Positions 54,431-63,913 of a DNA stretch of 64,000 bases are shown piece by piece. The stretch spans positions 1 through 64,000 of the forward strand of contig JAIRYK010000006.1 of assembly GCA_031267795.1 (NCBI GenBank). The letters run 5' to 3'. The notes beneath the pieces are model-generated. The model worked only from the letters and a program-made list of their open reading frames with translations. It was not told where the DNA came from and searched no databases. Made by a program: the position numbers and the translations under genes. Position 1 is the first letter of the stretch; each line of letters opens with the position of its first letter. The stretch comes from Candidatus Endomicrobiellum devescovinae. GTDB taxonomy: Bacteria > Elusimicrobiota > Endomicrobiia > Endomicrobiales > Endomicrobiaceae.

Positions 54431-55141
54431 TCAATGTCCTATTATACGCTCTACCGCAAGAACAACAAACACTCCTGCAAACAACATAACCGACGTAATT
54501 TTATCCTTTGACTTATGTGTTTCTGGTATCAAATCTGAAGCTGAAAGAAAAATAAAAGACCCTGCCGTTATTCCTAAAAATGCCCCTACCATATGTAAGG
54601 GCATTCCTTTAAACAGACATAGACCGAGTATTGTGCCAAGAGGCGTAAATAACGCAGTAAGAAGAGAAAAAAGAAAAATTTTCTTTTTAGAACTACCTTT
54701 ATGAAGCAAAATTCCAGAAATAGTTATTCCATCTGGAAGTTTGTGAAGCAAAATAGCAAGCGTTGTAAGAATTCCTAATTCTGCATTAGCCTCAAAGCCA
54801 ATAGCTATCATAAGTCCATCAATAATTGAATGTAGAGATAAACCTACAACAGAAGCTACATGCGTGTGAGTGTGGCACTCATGATCGTGGCATGGGTGAA
54901 ATAAAACAATAAATTGCAAAAAAAACATAAACAAAAAACCAGTTAAGACATAAAACATCGTATTGGAATTTAACTCAAATCCCTCTGGTATTAAATGAGC
55001 AAAAGCAAGAGTAAGCATAACGCCAGCTGCAAAATTTATTATAAGAAAAGAATTTCTTTCAGACCATTTATGAAATGTTAAAATTATTAAAGCTCCCACC
55101 ATCGCTGCACTTGCAGCTATCAAGGAATAAACAATTTCCAT
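54431..55141 (-). CDS. ZIP family divalent metal transporter
   Basis: The 236-residue protein has about eight membrane segments, a His-rich loop (HPCHDHECHTHTH) and the two metal-site helices LSLHSIIDGLMIAIGF and LLHKLPDGITISGILLHKG. It probably imports zinc or iron. A TTG-type frame opens at 55162, but the ATG at 55141 has GGGAG upstream. It lies 93 bases downstream of pyruvate kinase. Confidence 0.9.
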   Translation of the reverse strand: MEIVYSLIAASAAMVGALIILTFHKWSERNSFLIINFAAGVMLTLAFAHLIPEGFELNSNTMFYVLTGFLFMFFLQFIVLFHPCHDHECHTHTHVASVVGLSLHSIIDGLMIAIGFEANAELGILTTLAILLHKLPDGITISGILLHKGSSKKKIFLFSLLTALFTPLGTILGLCLFKGMPLHMVGAFLGITAGSFIFLSASDLIPETHKSKDKITSVMLFAGVFVVLAVERIIGH

Positions 55142-55234
55142 TTTTTCTCCCAATCTAATCAAAAGAAAGAGCCTGCCGAAAAATTAGCAAAAACTAATAT
55201 TACAACGGCAGGCAGCACTCTTTGTATAAAAAAG

Positions 55235-56257
55235 TTAAGCTATCTTTGATTTATTTTCCAATGTGTATTTTATAACATTACCCATCATAGCAACAGCTTT
55301 CTCAGGATAATGCCCTACTGATGTTTCAGCTGAAAGCATTGTATAGTCAGTTCCGTCCAAAACCGCATTAGCCACATCGCTGACTTCTGCTCTTGTAGGC
55401 ACAGGATTTTTAATCATACTTTCCAACATTTGCGTAGCCGTAATTACAAACTTATTGCGTAATTTGCATTTCTTTATTATGTATTTTTGCATTACAGGCA
55501 CAGAATAAACAGGCAAAGACACGCCCATGTCACCTCTAGCAACCATTATTCCGTCAACAACATTAAGAATTTCATCAATATTATTGATTCCAGACATATC
55601 TTCAATTTTAGCTACAAGATTACATTTAGCTTTCTGTTCTTTTATTATGTCTATTATGGGTTGCATGTCAGCAGCATCTCTAACAAAAGAATTTGCCACG
55701 TAATCAACCTTTTGACCCAAAGCAAAAAGCAGACCTTTAAGATCTTTATCTTCTAAAGGTTTAAATTTTAGTTTTGCATCAGGAATGTTTACACCTTTAT
55801 GGGTTTTTAAAACATAGTCCATCTGAACTTCAGTAACAAGCTCATCTTCTTTTGAAGATAAAACTTTTAATACAAGGTTCCCATCGTCTATAAAAATTGT
55901 AAGACCTTTTGTAATATCCGTAAGAGGATTTAGATAATCTATTGAAATTTCTTTACTGTTTCCTACTATATCTTTATTAGTAAGAATAAGCTGTTGACCT
56001 TTCTTTAATTCTACTTTCCCCCCTTCAATTTTCCCGACTCTTATTCTGTGACCTTCCAAATCGGCAAGAATTTTTATATCTTTCTTATACTCTTCGTTCA
56101 AAGTCCTTATCAAAGAAATATCTTTTTCATACTCCGCAAAAGTCCCGTGTGAGAAATTAAGCCTTACTATAGCCATACCGCTATCAGCTAGATTCTTCAA
56201 AATTTCAAGGGAACGTATTGCTGGTCCCATTGTACAAACTATACCTATTTTGTTCAC
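55235..56257 (-). CDS. Short pyruvate kinase lacking the C-terminal regulatory domain
   Basis: The 340-residue protein holds the A and B domains of pyruvate kinase: [10 protein letters not shown], the B domain at ~70-160, VAKIEDMSG (catalytic Lys, metal Glu), VARGDMGV (metal Asp) and TATQMLESM. It ends where the ~130-residue C domain, which binds the allosteric effector, should begin. [11 protein letters not shown] and [11 protein letters not shown] depart from the usual VARGDLGVEIP and LSGETAKGKYP. It may be an unregulated or divergent second enzyme. The start is a GTG with AAGGAG upstream. Confidence 0.88.
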   Translation of the reverse strand: MNKIGIVCTMGPAIRSLEILKNLADSGMAIVRLNFSHGTFAEYEKDISLIRTLNEEYKKDIKILADLEGHRIRVGKIEGGKVELKKGQQLILTNKDIVGNSKEISIDYLNPLTDITKGLTIFIDDGNLVLKVLSSKEDELVTEVQMDYVLKTHKGVNIPDAKLKFKPLEDKDLKGLLFALGQKVDYVANSFVRDAADMQPIIDIIKEQKAKCNLVAKIEDMSGINNIDEILNVVDGIMVARGDMGVSLPVYSVPVMQKYIIKKCKLRNKFVITATQMLESMIKNPVPTRAEVSDVANAVLDGTDYTMLSAETSVGHYPEKAVAMMGNVIKYTLENKSKIA

Positions 56258-56531
56258 CTGCTACTCCTTTATTTTACCATTTATCAAGACTAAAAATTAA
56301 AATTAACTAATAAAACACCCTGACAATTGGATAATTACATATTTATATGGCGCTGTATTACATATAACACATCTAATATTAATGTTTGCTTGGATAGGGC
56401 AGAAGTCGGAAGAAAAATTTTCACAATCAAACAATATAATGCAAACAAAATACCATCTTAAGAGATTCTATTTTATATAAATCCTAACCCTGAAGTCAAA
56501 CTTAAACATGCAATTTTGTATAATGGCTTCT

Positions 56532-58517
56532 ATGAATAAAATTGAGTTATTATCACCCGCAGGGTCAAAAGAAGCGTTTATTGCCGCAATTGAAGCCGGT
56601 ACAGATGCAGTATATTGCGGATTACAAAATTTCAGCGCAAGAAGTAAAGCTCAAAACTTTAGCAGTTATGATTTTTATAATTATACAGCTTATGCTCACA
56701 AAAAAAATGTAAAAGTTTATGCTGCTTTTAATACTCTTTTACAAGAAAATGAAATTCATGCAGCTGTAAAACAATTAAACTTTTTATCTCAATCTGGAGT
56801 TGATGCGTTAATTGTACAAGATTTAGGAATAGCAAACATTGTAAAAAAATATTTTCCTAATTTAAAACTCCATGCAAGCACACAACTGTCAATACACAAC
56901 AGCTACGGTGTTTTTGAAGCTCAAAAAGCAGGTTTTAAAAGAGTAGTTTTATCCAGAGAACTATCTTTCCAAGAGATTAAATCTATTGCAAAAAACACAG
57001 ATATTGAACTTGAAATTTTCGGACATGGAGCCTTATGCTTTAGCGTATCAGGTCTTTGCTTAATGTCCAGCTTTATCGGCGGCTGCAGTGGAAACAGAGG
57101 CAAATGCACACAGCCTTGCAGAAGAAAATGGGAAATTAGTAATAAAAACGGCTTTTATCTGTCTCCAAAAGATTTTGATTTATCAGGACATATAAAAGAA
57201 CTCAAAGAGTCAGGCATAACTTCCTTAAAAATTGAAGGACGAATGAAAAATCCACAGTATGTTTATAATACTGTAAAAGCGTACAAAACTCTGATTAATA
57301 GTTGCGATGACAACCTATGTAAAGATGCTAAAGAGTTACTCAAGCAAGACTTAGCAAGGACAAAAACAACTTTTAATTTCATAAGAAAATCTGAAGATAT
57401 TTTTACGCCAGAAATGCCAAAACAGATAGGCTTATATTTAGGTAAAATTATATCTGTAAATAATAACACTATAACATTAGACACAGATACAAGTTTAAAT
57501 ATCGGTGACGAACTAAAAATTGCAGACGCATTAAAAGATATTTCTTATAAAGCTCAAATTCTAAACATAAAAAATGTTTCAGGAAAGTATGAGTTAGAAA
57601 TTAATTCAAGTCTTGTAAAAAAAGGCATGCTTGTTTTTAAAACTTCAGACATAAAAATAGCAAAAATTATTGAATATATATTTACTAAAACTGCTATCTC
57701 AAAACAAAAGTTTACAATAAAAGATAAAAGTTTAGCTTTACCTGTATTTAAAAGCAACAAAACTTTAGAAGAATTATTTTTAAAAATTGACGATCCCAAC
57801 TGGCTTGCATATATTAAAGATAAAAATATATATCCTGTTTTTGTTTTAAATAAAGAAAATATTAAAAACACAGATTTATTCAAACGCTTTAATTATTTTG
57901 AACTACCTGCATACATAGAAGAATTTGATTTGCAAGAATTTCAAAAAGCTGTAGATACTATAGCAATGCACGACAAAAACAAATTTTTTATAAACAATTT
58001 ATCTCATTTTCACTTTTTTAAAAATAATAAAATTTCTCTTTATGCTGGAAGTTTTATATACACTTTAAATTCTTTTTCTGTAGATTTTTTATTTAGCAAA
58101 GGCATTAAAAATTTTACATTTTCCCTAGAAGACGATTTGAAAAACATTACCATTCTTGCAAAAAAAAATCTTTACTCAAACAGCATTTTTTATATTTCAG
58201 GATTCCCTGTTTTAGCTGTTTCTCTTATGACACCGCATAAAGATTTAATTCAAAACAAACAATTTATAATAAATTCTTCAAGGGATTCATTTCAAGTAAT
58301 AAACAAAAATGGCAAAATTTATATTACCACTCAGTTTCCTGTAATGCTTTTTAATAAACTTAATACTCTAAAAAAACTAAAAATAAATAAATTTATAATA
58401 GACCTTTCTTTTATTAAACCTAATAAAATTTATTTAGATTTTATTCTGGATGCATATAAAAAACAATATCTCCTTCAAAATGATGTTGAGTTCAATTTTG
58501 AAAGAGGACTTAAATAA
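56532..58517 (+). CDS. U32 peptidase family protein (RlhA/TrhP-like)
   Basis: The 661-residue protein opens with KIELLSPAGSKEAFIAAIEA and has the U32 core with four cysteines typical of an Fe-S site (HGALCFSVSGLCLMSS, then GGCSGNRGKCTQPCRR). The second half is beta-rich, including a likely RNA-binding region. Related E. coli proteins (RlhA, TrhP) are needed for hydroxylation of rRNA or tRNA bases, so RNA modification is likelier than collagenase activity. The frame opens at 56508; the ATG at 56532 fits the family. TATAAT ends seven bases before it and no ribosome site is visible. Confidence 0.88.
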   Translation: MNKIELLSPAGSKEAFIAAIEAGTDAVYCGLQNFSARSKAQNFSSYDFYNYTAYAHKKNVKVYAAFNTLLQENEIHAAVKQLNFLSQSGVDALIVQDLGIANIVKKYFPNLKLHASTQLSIHNSYGVFEAQKAGFKRVVLSRELSFQEIKSIAKNTDIELEIFGHGALCFSVSGLCLMSSFIGGCSGNRGKCTQPCRRKWEISNKNGFYLSPKDFDLSGHIKELKESGITSLKIEGRMKNPQYVYNTVKAYKTLINSCDDNLCKDAKELLKQDLARTKTTFNFIRKSEDIFTPEMPKQIGLYLGKIISVNNNTITLDTDTSLNIGDELKIADALKDISYKAQILNIKNVSGKYELEINSSLVKKGMLVFKTSDIKIAKIIEYIFTKTAISKQKFTIKDKSLALPVFKSNKTLEELFLKIDDPNWLAYIKDKNIYPVFVLNKENIKNTDLFKRFNYFELPAYIEEFDLQEFQKAVDTIAMHDKNKFFINNLSHFHFFKNNKISLYAGSFIYTLNSFSVDFLFSKGIKNFTFSLEDDLKNITILAKKNLYSNSIFYISGFPVLAVSLMTPHKDLIQNKQFIINSSRDSFQVINKNGKIYITTQFPVMLFNKLNTLKKLKINKFIIDLSFIKPNKIYLDFILDAYKKQYLLQNDVEFNFERGLK

Positions 58518-58542
58518 AAATAATATATTTTACAGTTTTTTT

Positions 58543-59190
58543 TCATTTCCGTTTCTTGTAAATTTCATACAAAATTACTGCACAAGCGCATGAAGCGTTA
58601 AGTGAAGATATGGTGTTTTTTTGAGGTATTGATATTAAAAAATCACAGCATTTTTTGGTTAAACTGTGAAGTCCAAAACCTTCGCTTCCTATGATTACAG
58701 CCAACGGAAAAGGCAAATCTGCATCTTCTAAACTTTGTTCGCCGTTTTCCGCACCGACTATCCAAAAGTTATTTTCTTTTAATAAATCTATTGCCTGATT
58801 TATATTTGCAACTTTTGATATTGGAATATGTTCTACAGCTCCAGCAGATGCTTTTGAAACGGTTTCATTTACACCTGCAGCTCTCCACTTGGGTATTACA
58901 ACACCGTCAGCTCCAAAAGCTACGCAATTCCTTATTATTGCACCCAAATTATGAGGATCTTCTATACCGTCTAATATTACAAGTAACGATTTTGGCGAAG
59001 ATTTTGATTGTTTTATTAAATCTTCAAGCTCTATGTACTCTGTTGGCGAGACTTCTACAGCAATGCCTTGCGATTTCTCTGAAAACCTGTCAAGTTTTTC
59101 AGGAGGAACTGTATGCACGGCAATACCTTTTTGTTTTGCAAGATTAATAATTTCTGTAACTGCAGAACCTCTTGCAGTCTGCGAAACCAT
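58543..59190 (-). CDS. TrmH/RlmB-type 2'-O-ribose methyltransferase, N-terminus shortened
   Basis: The SPOUT domain is complete: LDGIEDPHNLGAIIRNC, HIPISKVANI, VIIGSEGFGL and IPQKNTISSLNASCACAVIL. The L30e-like N-terminal domain starts only at VSQTARGSAVTEII, about 25 residues late. In the same frame upstream of the ATG one can read ILKGTECIGKRTVNKL, which looks like the missing part, but that stretch has no usable start codon before the pth stop. Either the gene has suffered a small 5' lesion or it begins at TTG/ATG 59193/59190. RlmB methylates G2251 of 23S rRNA. Confidence 0.82.
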   Translation of the reverse strand: MVSQTARGSAVTEIINLAKQKGIAVHTVPPEKLDRFSEKSQGIAVEVSPTEYIELEDLIKQSKSSPKSLLVILDGIEDPHNLGAIIRNCVAFGADGVVIPKWRAAGVNETVSKASAGAVEHIPISKVANINQAIDLLKENNFWIVGAENGEQSLEDADLPFPLAVIIGSEGFGLHSLTKKCCDFLISIPQKNTISSLNASCACAVILYEIYKKRK

Positions 59191-59282
59191 CAATTTGTTT
59201 ACAGTACGTTTCCCTATACATTCGGTACCTTTTAAAATTTTAATATTCCCAAGACATAGTTGCGAAAATTTTATATAAAAAA

Positions 59283-59876
59283 CTATTCAAGGGTTCTATT
59301 TTTATCTGCCAATTTAGAAGCCGCTTTGTCAATATTAGATGCATTTATTTCATCAAAAATTTCAACAGAAATTTTTTTTACTAAATTTATTTTATTTTCA
59401 TCTTCTTTTGCAAATTTTGACAAAACAAAATCAGACATGTCCATAAATTTTGGCAAAGGACCTATGCCGAATTTTATTCTTGGAAATTTATCCGTATGAA
59501 GCCGTTCTATGATGGATTTTATGCCATTGTGTCCGCCTGCAGAACCTGACATTCTAATTTTATATCCGCCAAGAGGGATAGAAAAATCATCGTAACAAAT
59601 AACTATCTCTTCCGTACTGATTTTATAATATTTTGCAAAAGATGATACGGCGTCTCCGGAAAGATTCATAAAAGTAGTAGGCTTCAAAAGCCATACTCTC
59701 CCTATAGAAGAACCCTCATAAAAAGAAATATCCGCCACATTGTCCCAATTTTTAAACTCAAGACCTTTAGCCAAAGCTATTGAGTCTAGAACCATAAAAC
59801 CGAGATTATGACGGGTATTTTTATATTTATGACCAGGATTGCCAAGTCCGACAAAAAGCTTAATCTGTTTAGACAC
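59283..59876 (-). CDS. pth: Peptidyl-tRNA hydrolase
   Basis: The 197-residue enzyme releases peptides from drop-off peptidyl-tRNA. FVGLGNPGHKYKNTRHNLGF (catalytic His in TRHN) and DDFSIPLGGYKIRMSGSAGG are intact. The frame opens at a TTG at 59882, but GGAG lies directly before it. The GTG at 59876 is six bases from GGAG and was chosen. The order prs-rplY-pth is conserved in many bacteria. Confidence 0.95.
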   Translation of the reverse strand: MSKQIKLFVGLGNPGHKYKNTRHNLGFMVLDSIALAKGLEFKNWDNVADISFYEGSSIGRVWLLKPTTFMNLSGDAVSSFAKYYKISTEEIVICYDDFSIPLGGYKIRMSGSAGGHNGIKSIIERLHTDKFPRIKFGIGPLPKFMDMSDFVLSKFAKEDENKINLVKKISVEIFDEINASNIDKAASKLADKNRTLE

Positions 59877-59899
59877 CGGCAACTCCGTAATCTATTTTA

Positions 59900-60589
59900 T
59901 TATTTCTTTGCTGCTGGAGAAGGAACTGCCGCTGCTGCTCCTTCCTCACCTTCTTTATCCTTCTTGCCTTTGCTTATAACCTCTGGCTGAGCAGGCTCTG
60001 TTCCCACTGCCGCTTCTGCAGGCTTTTCTTCCTCAACTTTTGCAGCTATAACATTAATAATCAATGTTGAAGGATCCTGAATATAATCAATACCTTCAAG
60101 TTTAGGCAAGTCAGCTATGGTTATTCCCTGACCTATGCCAAGCGCACTTACATCTACGCTAATCTTTTGAGGAATATTTTTAGGTAATGCTTTAACTTTA
60201 ACTTCTCTAACGATAAATTCCATTGTTCCGCCAAAATTCTTAACGCCGTCTGCAACGCCGTCAATGTGTATAGGAACTAAAACTTCAACTTTATCTTCAA
60301 GAGAAATGGAGCGAAAATCTATGTGAATAGGAACCTGAGTCAAAACATCTCTTTGAATTTCTTTCACAATAGCTGGCTTCTTGCCGTCTTTAAAGTTTAA
60401 ATCTATAATTACATTTGCTCCATTTGCTTCTATTACTGAAGCAAAAGCTTTAGCATTAACAGATATAGATTCATGTTTAACATTTTTTCCATAAAATACA
60501 GCTGGAATTTTTCCTTCTTTTTTCAAAGAAGAAAGTTCTCCCTTAGTACCTGATGCTCTTAATTCAACATCTAAAATTACTTCATTCAT
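59900..60589 (-). CDS. rplY: 50S ribosomal protein L25 (general stress protein CTC)
   Basis: The 229-residue protein has an N-terminal 5S-rRNA-binding L25 domain (GELSSLKKEGKIPAVFYGKN) and the beta-rich TL5/CTC domain (HIDFRSISLEDKVEVLVPIH). The last ~45 residues are an Ala/Glu/Lys/Pro low-complexity tail (KGKKDKEGEEGAAAAVPSP). It sits between prs and pth. Confidence 0.94.
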   Translation of the reverse strand: MNEVILDVELRASGTKGELSSLKKEGKIPAVFYGKNVKHESISVNAKAFASVIEANGANVIIDLNFKDGKKPAIVKEIQRDVLTQVPIHIDFRSISLEDKVEVLVPIHIDGVADGVKNFGGTMEFIVREVKVKALPKNIPQKISVDVSALGIGQGITIADLPKLEGIDYIQDPSTLIINVIAAKVEEEKPAEAAVGTEPAQPEVISKGKKDKEGEEGAAAAVPSPAAKK

Positions 60590-60626
60590 TACAATCCTCC
60601 ATTGTTATTACAACAGCAGTTTATTT

Positions 60627-61559
60627 TTATAGGAATAATGCGCTTATTGACTCATCATCTGAAATTCTCTTAATAGCTTCTGCCAATATTGGCGCAACAC
60701 TCAGCACAACAATCTTGTCATTTGGTCCCTCTTTTGACAAGGGAATAGTATCAGTTATTACAAGCTCTTCCAAAGCTGAATTTTGAACTCTCTGCTTTGC
60801 TTCTCCAGAAAGAACTCCATGGGATGCTGCAGCAAGAATTTTTGCAGCGCCTTTTTCTTTTATGACATCTGCAACTTTTGTCAACGTACCTGCAGTATCA
60901 ACTAAATCATCTAATATTATACAAGTTTTATCTTTTACTTCTCCTATAATGTTCATTATAGAAGCCTCATTAGGGCGAGGTCTTCTCTTATCAACTATTA
61001 CCAAGTCCGCATGGATAAGCTTTGCAAAAGACCTTGCTCTCTCTACGCCACCTGCGTCAGGAGAAACCACAGCCACGTCTTTTAAATTTTTATCCTGAAA
61101 ATATTTTGACAAAATAGGCTTGGCATAAAGGTGATCAACAGGGATATCAAAAAAACCCTGAATCTGCCCAGCGTGCAAATCCATAGTTAAAAGCCTTGTA
61201 ACACCAGACGTTGCTAAAAGATTTGCAACAAGTCTTGCCGTAATAGGTACTCTAGGTTCGGCTTTTCTATCTTGTCTTGCATAACCATAATAAGGAACAA
61301 CAGCAGTTATTCTTCTTGCAGACGCTCTCTTTAAAGCGTCCGCTATAATTAAAAGTTCCATTAAGTTTTCATTAACTGAAGGGCATGTAGGCTGAATTAT
61401 GAAACAATCTGCTCCTCTGACGTTGTCAACTATTTTTACCTGAATTTCTCCATCGCTAAAATGCCCAACTTTTGCTTCGCTCAGCTCAACGCCAAGCTTT
61501 TGAGTAATTTGCTTTGCAAGCTCTATATTAGCGTTACCTGAAATAATCTTAAGTTTCAT
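60627..61559 (-). CDS. prs: Ribose-phosphate pyrophosphokinase
   Basis: The 310-residue enzyme makes PRPP from ribose 5-phosphate and ATP. VSPDAGGVERARSFAK and the PRPP loop DDLVDTAGTL are clear, as is YYGYARQDRKAEPRVPIT. It is the class I form with phosphate/ADP regulation. It follows glmU by 56 bases in the same direction. Confidence 0.97.
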   Translation of the reverse strand: MKLKIISGNANIELAKQITQKLGVELSEAKVGHFSDGEIQVKIVDNVRGADCFIIQPTCPSVNENLMELLIIADALKRASARRITAVVPYYGYARQDRKAEPRVPITARLVANLLATSGVTRLLTMDLHAGQIQGFFDIPVDHLYAKPILSKYFQDKNLKDVAVVSPDAGGVERARSFAKLIHADLVIVDKRRPRPNEASIMNIIGEVKDKTCIILDDLVDTAGTLTKVADVIKEKGAAKILAAASHGVLSGEAKQRVQNSALEELVITDTIPLSKEGPNDKIVVLSVAPILAEAIKRISDDESISALFL

Positions 61560-61615
61560 AATGCCCCTCTTAGCCCTTCTTTAAACGAAAACAACGTTTA
61601 TTTCAAAATAATTCT

Positions 61616-62977
61616 TTATTTTATTATTCTACGCTTTAATTCTTGTCTTGCTCTTGCTATTGCAAGTTTACCTGCCGGGACATCGCGGGTTACAGTTGAT
61701 CCTGCAGCTATTAAAGCATTATTGCCGACTTTAACAGGAGCAATAAAATTAACATTAGAGCCTACGAATGAATTTGAACCAATAACCGTTTTATGCTTGT
61801 TTATCCCGTCATAATTACATGTAATCGTACCAGCGCCTATATTTACATCTTCTCCTACTTCGGCGTCGCCTATATATGAAAGATGATTAACTTTAGAATT
61901 CTTTGCTATTACAACTTTTTTCGTTTCCGAGAAATTTCCTACTTTTACGTTGTCTTTTAAAACTGATCCCGGTCTTATATGCGAGAAGGGACCGATTTTA
62001 ACATTCTTGCCAATCACGGCTCCATTTATGTAAGAATAAGAAATTATGCTCCCGTCGTCTATCTTAGCATCAGTTATATAGCTTGAGCCTTTCAAAACGC
62101 AGCCTTTGCCTACAACAACACTTGTGTCAATAAAAACGCCCGGATATATAATAGTATCCTGCCCTATTTTTGCATCGTAAGAGATATATACTTTATCTGC
62201 GTCTATAATGCTTACGCCGCTTTCAAAAAGCCTTTTTATTTTTCTATCCTTTAATAGAGCTTCTGCTTGCGAAAGTTCTAATCTGTTATTTATACCCTTT
62301 ACTTCATTTTCATCTTTTGTAACAGTTAGAGACACACTTTTGCTCATACTTTTAAGTATTGCAACCGTATCGGTTATATAGTATTCTTTTTTAGAATTAT
62401 TAGGCTTAACTTTTGAAAGAGCCTTCCATAAATTCTTATCAAAACAATATATACCAGAATTTATCAGATTTATCCGTTTTTCAGAAATATTTGCATCTTT
62501 TTCTTCAACTATTCTTTCCAAAAAACCATCTTTTTTTACTATTCTGCCATAGCCAAACGGATTTGCAACTTCAGCAGCTAAAACAGTAAGAGAAGAAGCA
62601 GTTTTGTCATTATTTTTTATCAAGGCTGACAATGTTTTAGCGTTGATAAGAGGAACATCACCGCTTAAAACCAAAATATTTCCATTGTAATTCTTTAAAA
62701 CTTTCTCCGCCTGCATAACTGCATGTGCGGAACCAAGCTGCTCTTTTTGATAAACAATCTTTAAATTCTTTACGCTTATTTCTGATAAATATTCTTCAAC
62801 TTTGTCCGCTTCATAACCCAACACTAAAACAATATTATCAGGCTTTAAAGAGGAAACAGAATCTATAACCCACTTTATCAATGGTTTGCCTGAAAGATTG
62901 TGCATAACTTTCGGCAAAGAAGACTTCATTCTTGTTCCTACGCCTGCGGCAAGTATAACTGCTGAGAAATTTTTCAT
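61616..62977 (-). CDS. glmU: Bifunctional GlmU: GlcN-1-P acetyltransferase / GlcNAc-1-P uridyltransferase
   Basis: The 453-residue enzyme makes UDP-GlcNAc, the precursor used by MurA. The N-terminal pyrophosphorylase has ILAAGVGTRMKSSLPKVMH, and the C-terminal half is a left-handed beta helix with hexapeptide repeats (GAGTITCNYDGINKHKT). No clear ribosome site is visible, and a terminator-like hairpin ends only about 15 bases before the ATG. glmU-prs order is common. Confidence 0.97.
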   Translation of the reverse strand: MKNFSAVILAAGVGTRMKSSLPKVMHNLSGKPLIKWVIDSVSSLKPDNIVLVLGYEADKVEEYLSEISVKNLKIVYQKEQLGSAHAVMQAEKVLKNYNGNILVLSGDVPLINAKTLSALIKNNDKTASSLTVLAAEVANPFGYGRIVKKDGFLERIVEEKDANISEKRINLINSGIYCFDKNLWKALSKVKPNNSKKEYYITDTVAILKSMSKSVSLTVTKDENEVKGINNRLELSQAEALLKDRKIKRLFESGVSIIDADKVYISYDAKIGQDTIIYPGVFIDTSVVVGKGCVLKGSSYITDAKIDDGSIISYSYINGAVIGKNVKIGPFSHIRPGSVLKDNVKVGNFSETKKVVIAKNSKVNHLSYIGDAEVGEDVNIGAGTITCNYDGINKHKTVIGSNSFVGSNVNFIAPVKVGNNALIAAGSTVTRDVPAGKLAIARARQELKRRIIK

Positions 62978-62991
62978 AATAAATCCAAAAA

Positions 62992-63022
62992 ATTCCCTTT
63001 ATATAATTACTCTAAAGGGAAT
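62992..63022 (-). terminator. Terminator between the small secreted protein and glmU
   Basis: ATTCCCTTTA (62992-63001) and TAAAGGGAAT (63013-63022) form a perfect ten-base stem. On the minus strand it is followed by TTTTTT, the classic Rho-independent form. It ends the Rrf2/secreted-protein transcript but also lies within 15 bases of the glmU start. Confidence 0.8.
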
Positions 63023-63100
63023 ATTCATACACAATTGTTAAGCTAAATTATACAAAATTATTGGCAAAACCCAAAATGGGAAGCGGTTAAACGAAAATTT

Positions 63101-63358
63101 TTAAATCAAATCGTCATCACCAAGAGGCAGTAAAGGTTCTCCCGAGGCTTGAAAAAGTATATTTTCACGGTCAATAAACCTAATAAAGTAATAAACCCAG
63201 CCAAATTCATTAAACTCATTATCTTCCTGCTGTATAAACTCACCTACTTCTTCATTAGGATTTTCCCAAATTCTAGGGGATGTCAAGCTGCCGTTCCATG
63301 GATGTGCGTCACATTGAGCTCCTAAAAAAAGCATACTCATTAATACTAATTTCTTCAT
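63101..63358 (-). CDS. Small secreted protein, second member of the shared-leader pair
   Basis: The 85-residue product has the signal peptide MKKLVLMSMLFLGAQCDA (cleavage likely after CDA). The acidic mature part of about 67 residues contains several aromatic residues (FGWVYYFIRFID). No family was recognised. The leader matches that of the protein at 23862-24173 at 12 of 18 residues, with the first 22 bases of the genes identical, while the mature parts do not align. GAGG precedes the ATG. It lies 47 bases after the Rrf2 gene and is probably under the same control. Confidence 0.72.
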   Translation of the reverse strand: MKKLVLMSMLFLGAQCDAHPWNGSLTSPRIWENPNEEVGEFIQQEDNEFNEFGWVYYFIRFIDRENILFQASGEPLLPLGDDDLI

Positions 63359-63405
63359 TATAATTCCTCTTTAAATTAAATTTTAAAAGCTAAAATATTT
63401 TTTAA

Positions 63406-63852
63406 TTATAGATAAAACATATAACCATTTTCTGACGAATACTTTTGAGCGTCAAGAACAAGATTTTCAAGACTTATTGCCAAAAGCGTTGCTTTAATTG
63501 AAGCGTCCAATTTTTCTAAAACAGAATTTTGAATTGTCTTCTCTATACCATTCTCGCCTTCAATAAAAGATTCCTGAGACTTCTCAAATAATGAGACTTC
63601 TATAGCTGATAATATGTCAAATGCAGTTATACTATTGGAAGGTCTTGCAAGCTGATATCCTCCGCGAGATCCTTTTATGGACGACACAAGATCAGCGCGT
63701 TTAAGAAGGGAAAATACTTGTTCCAAATATATCTTTGAAATCTTTAGTCTTTCAGCTAAACTCAAAACTGTAACATATTCGCCAGTATTATATTTTTGCG
63801 CTAAACATATCATAGATGCAAAACCATATTTAACCTTAATAGATACTCTCAT
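63406..63852 (-). CDS. Rrf2 family transcriptional regulator without the Fe-S cysteines
   Basis: The 148-residue protein has the Rrf2 winged helix (KVKYGFASMICLAQKY, LKISKIYLEQVFSLLKRADL, SIKGSRGGYQLARP) and a dimerisation helix. The three cysteines that bind the cluster in IscR and NsrR (around residue 90-110) are absent, so it senses something else. A palindrome overlapping its own -10 suggests autoregulation. No isc/suf genes are beside it; the gene downstream is the small secreted protein. Confidence 0.9.
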   Translation of the reverse strand: MRVSIKVKYGFASMICLAQKYNTGEYVTVLSLAERLKISKIYLEQVFSLLKRADLVSSIKGSRGGYQLARPSNSITAFDILSAIEVSLFEKSQESFIEGENGIEKTIQNSVLEKLDASIKATLLAISLENLVLDAQKYSSENGYMFYL

Positions 63853-63884
63853 ACAAGAACCCCTTAATATTTAACTGTTTAAGT

Positions 63885-63913
63885 ATTCTATACATAGAAA
63901 AAATAAATGTCAA
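63885..63913 (-). promoter_or_regulatory. Promoter of the Rrf2 gene with overlapping palindromic operator
   Basis: On the minus strand TTGACA (63913-63908), 17 bases, then TAGAAT (63890-63885). The palindrome TTCTAT-AC-ATAGAA (63886-63899) covers the -10 and part of the spacer. A further ATAGAA half-site occurs about 40 bases upstream near 63937. Confidence 0.7.
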
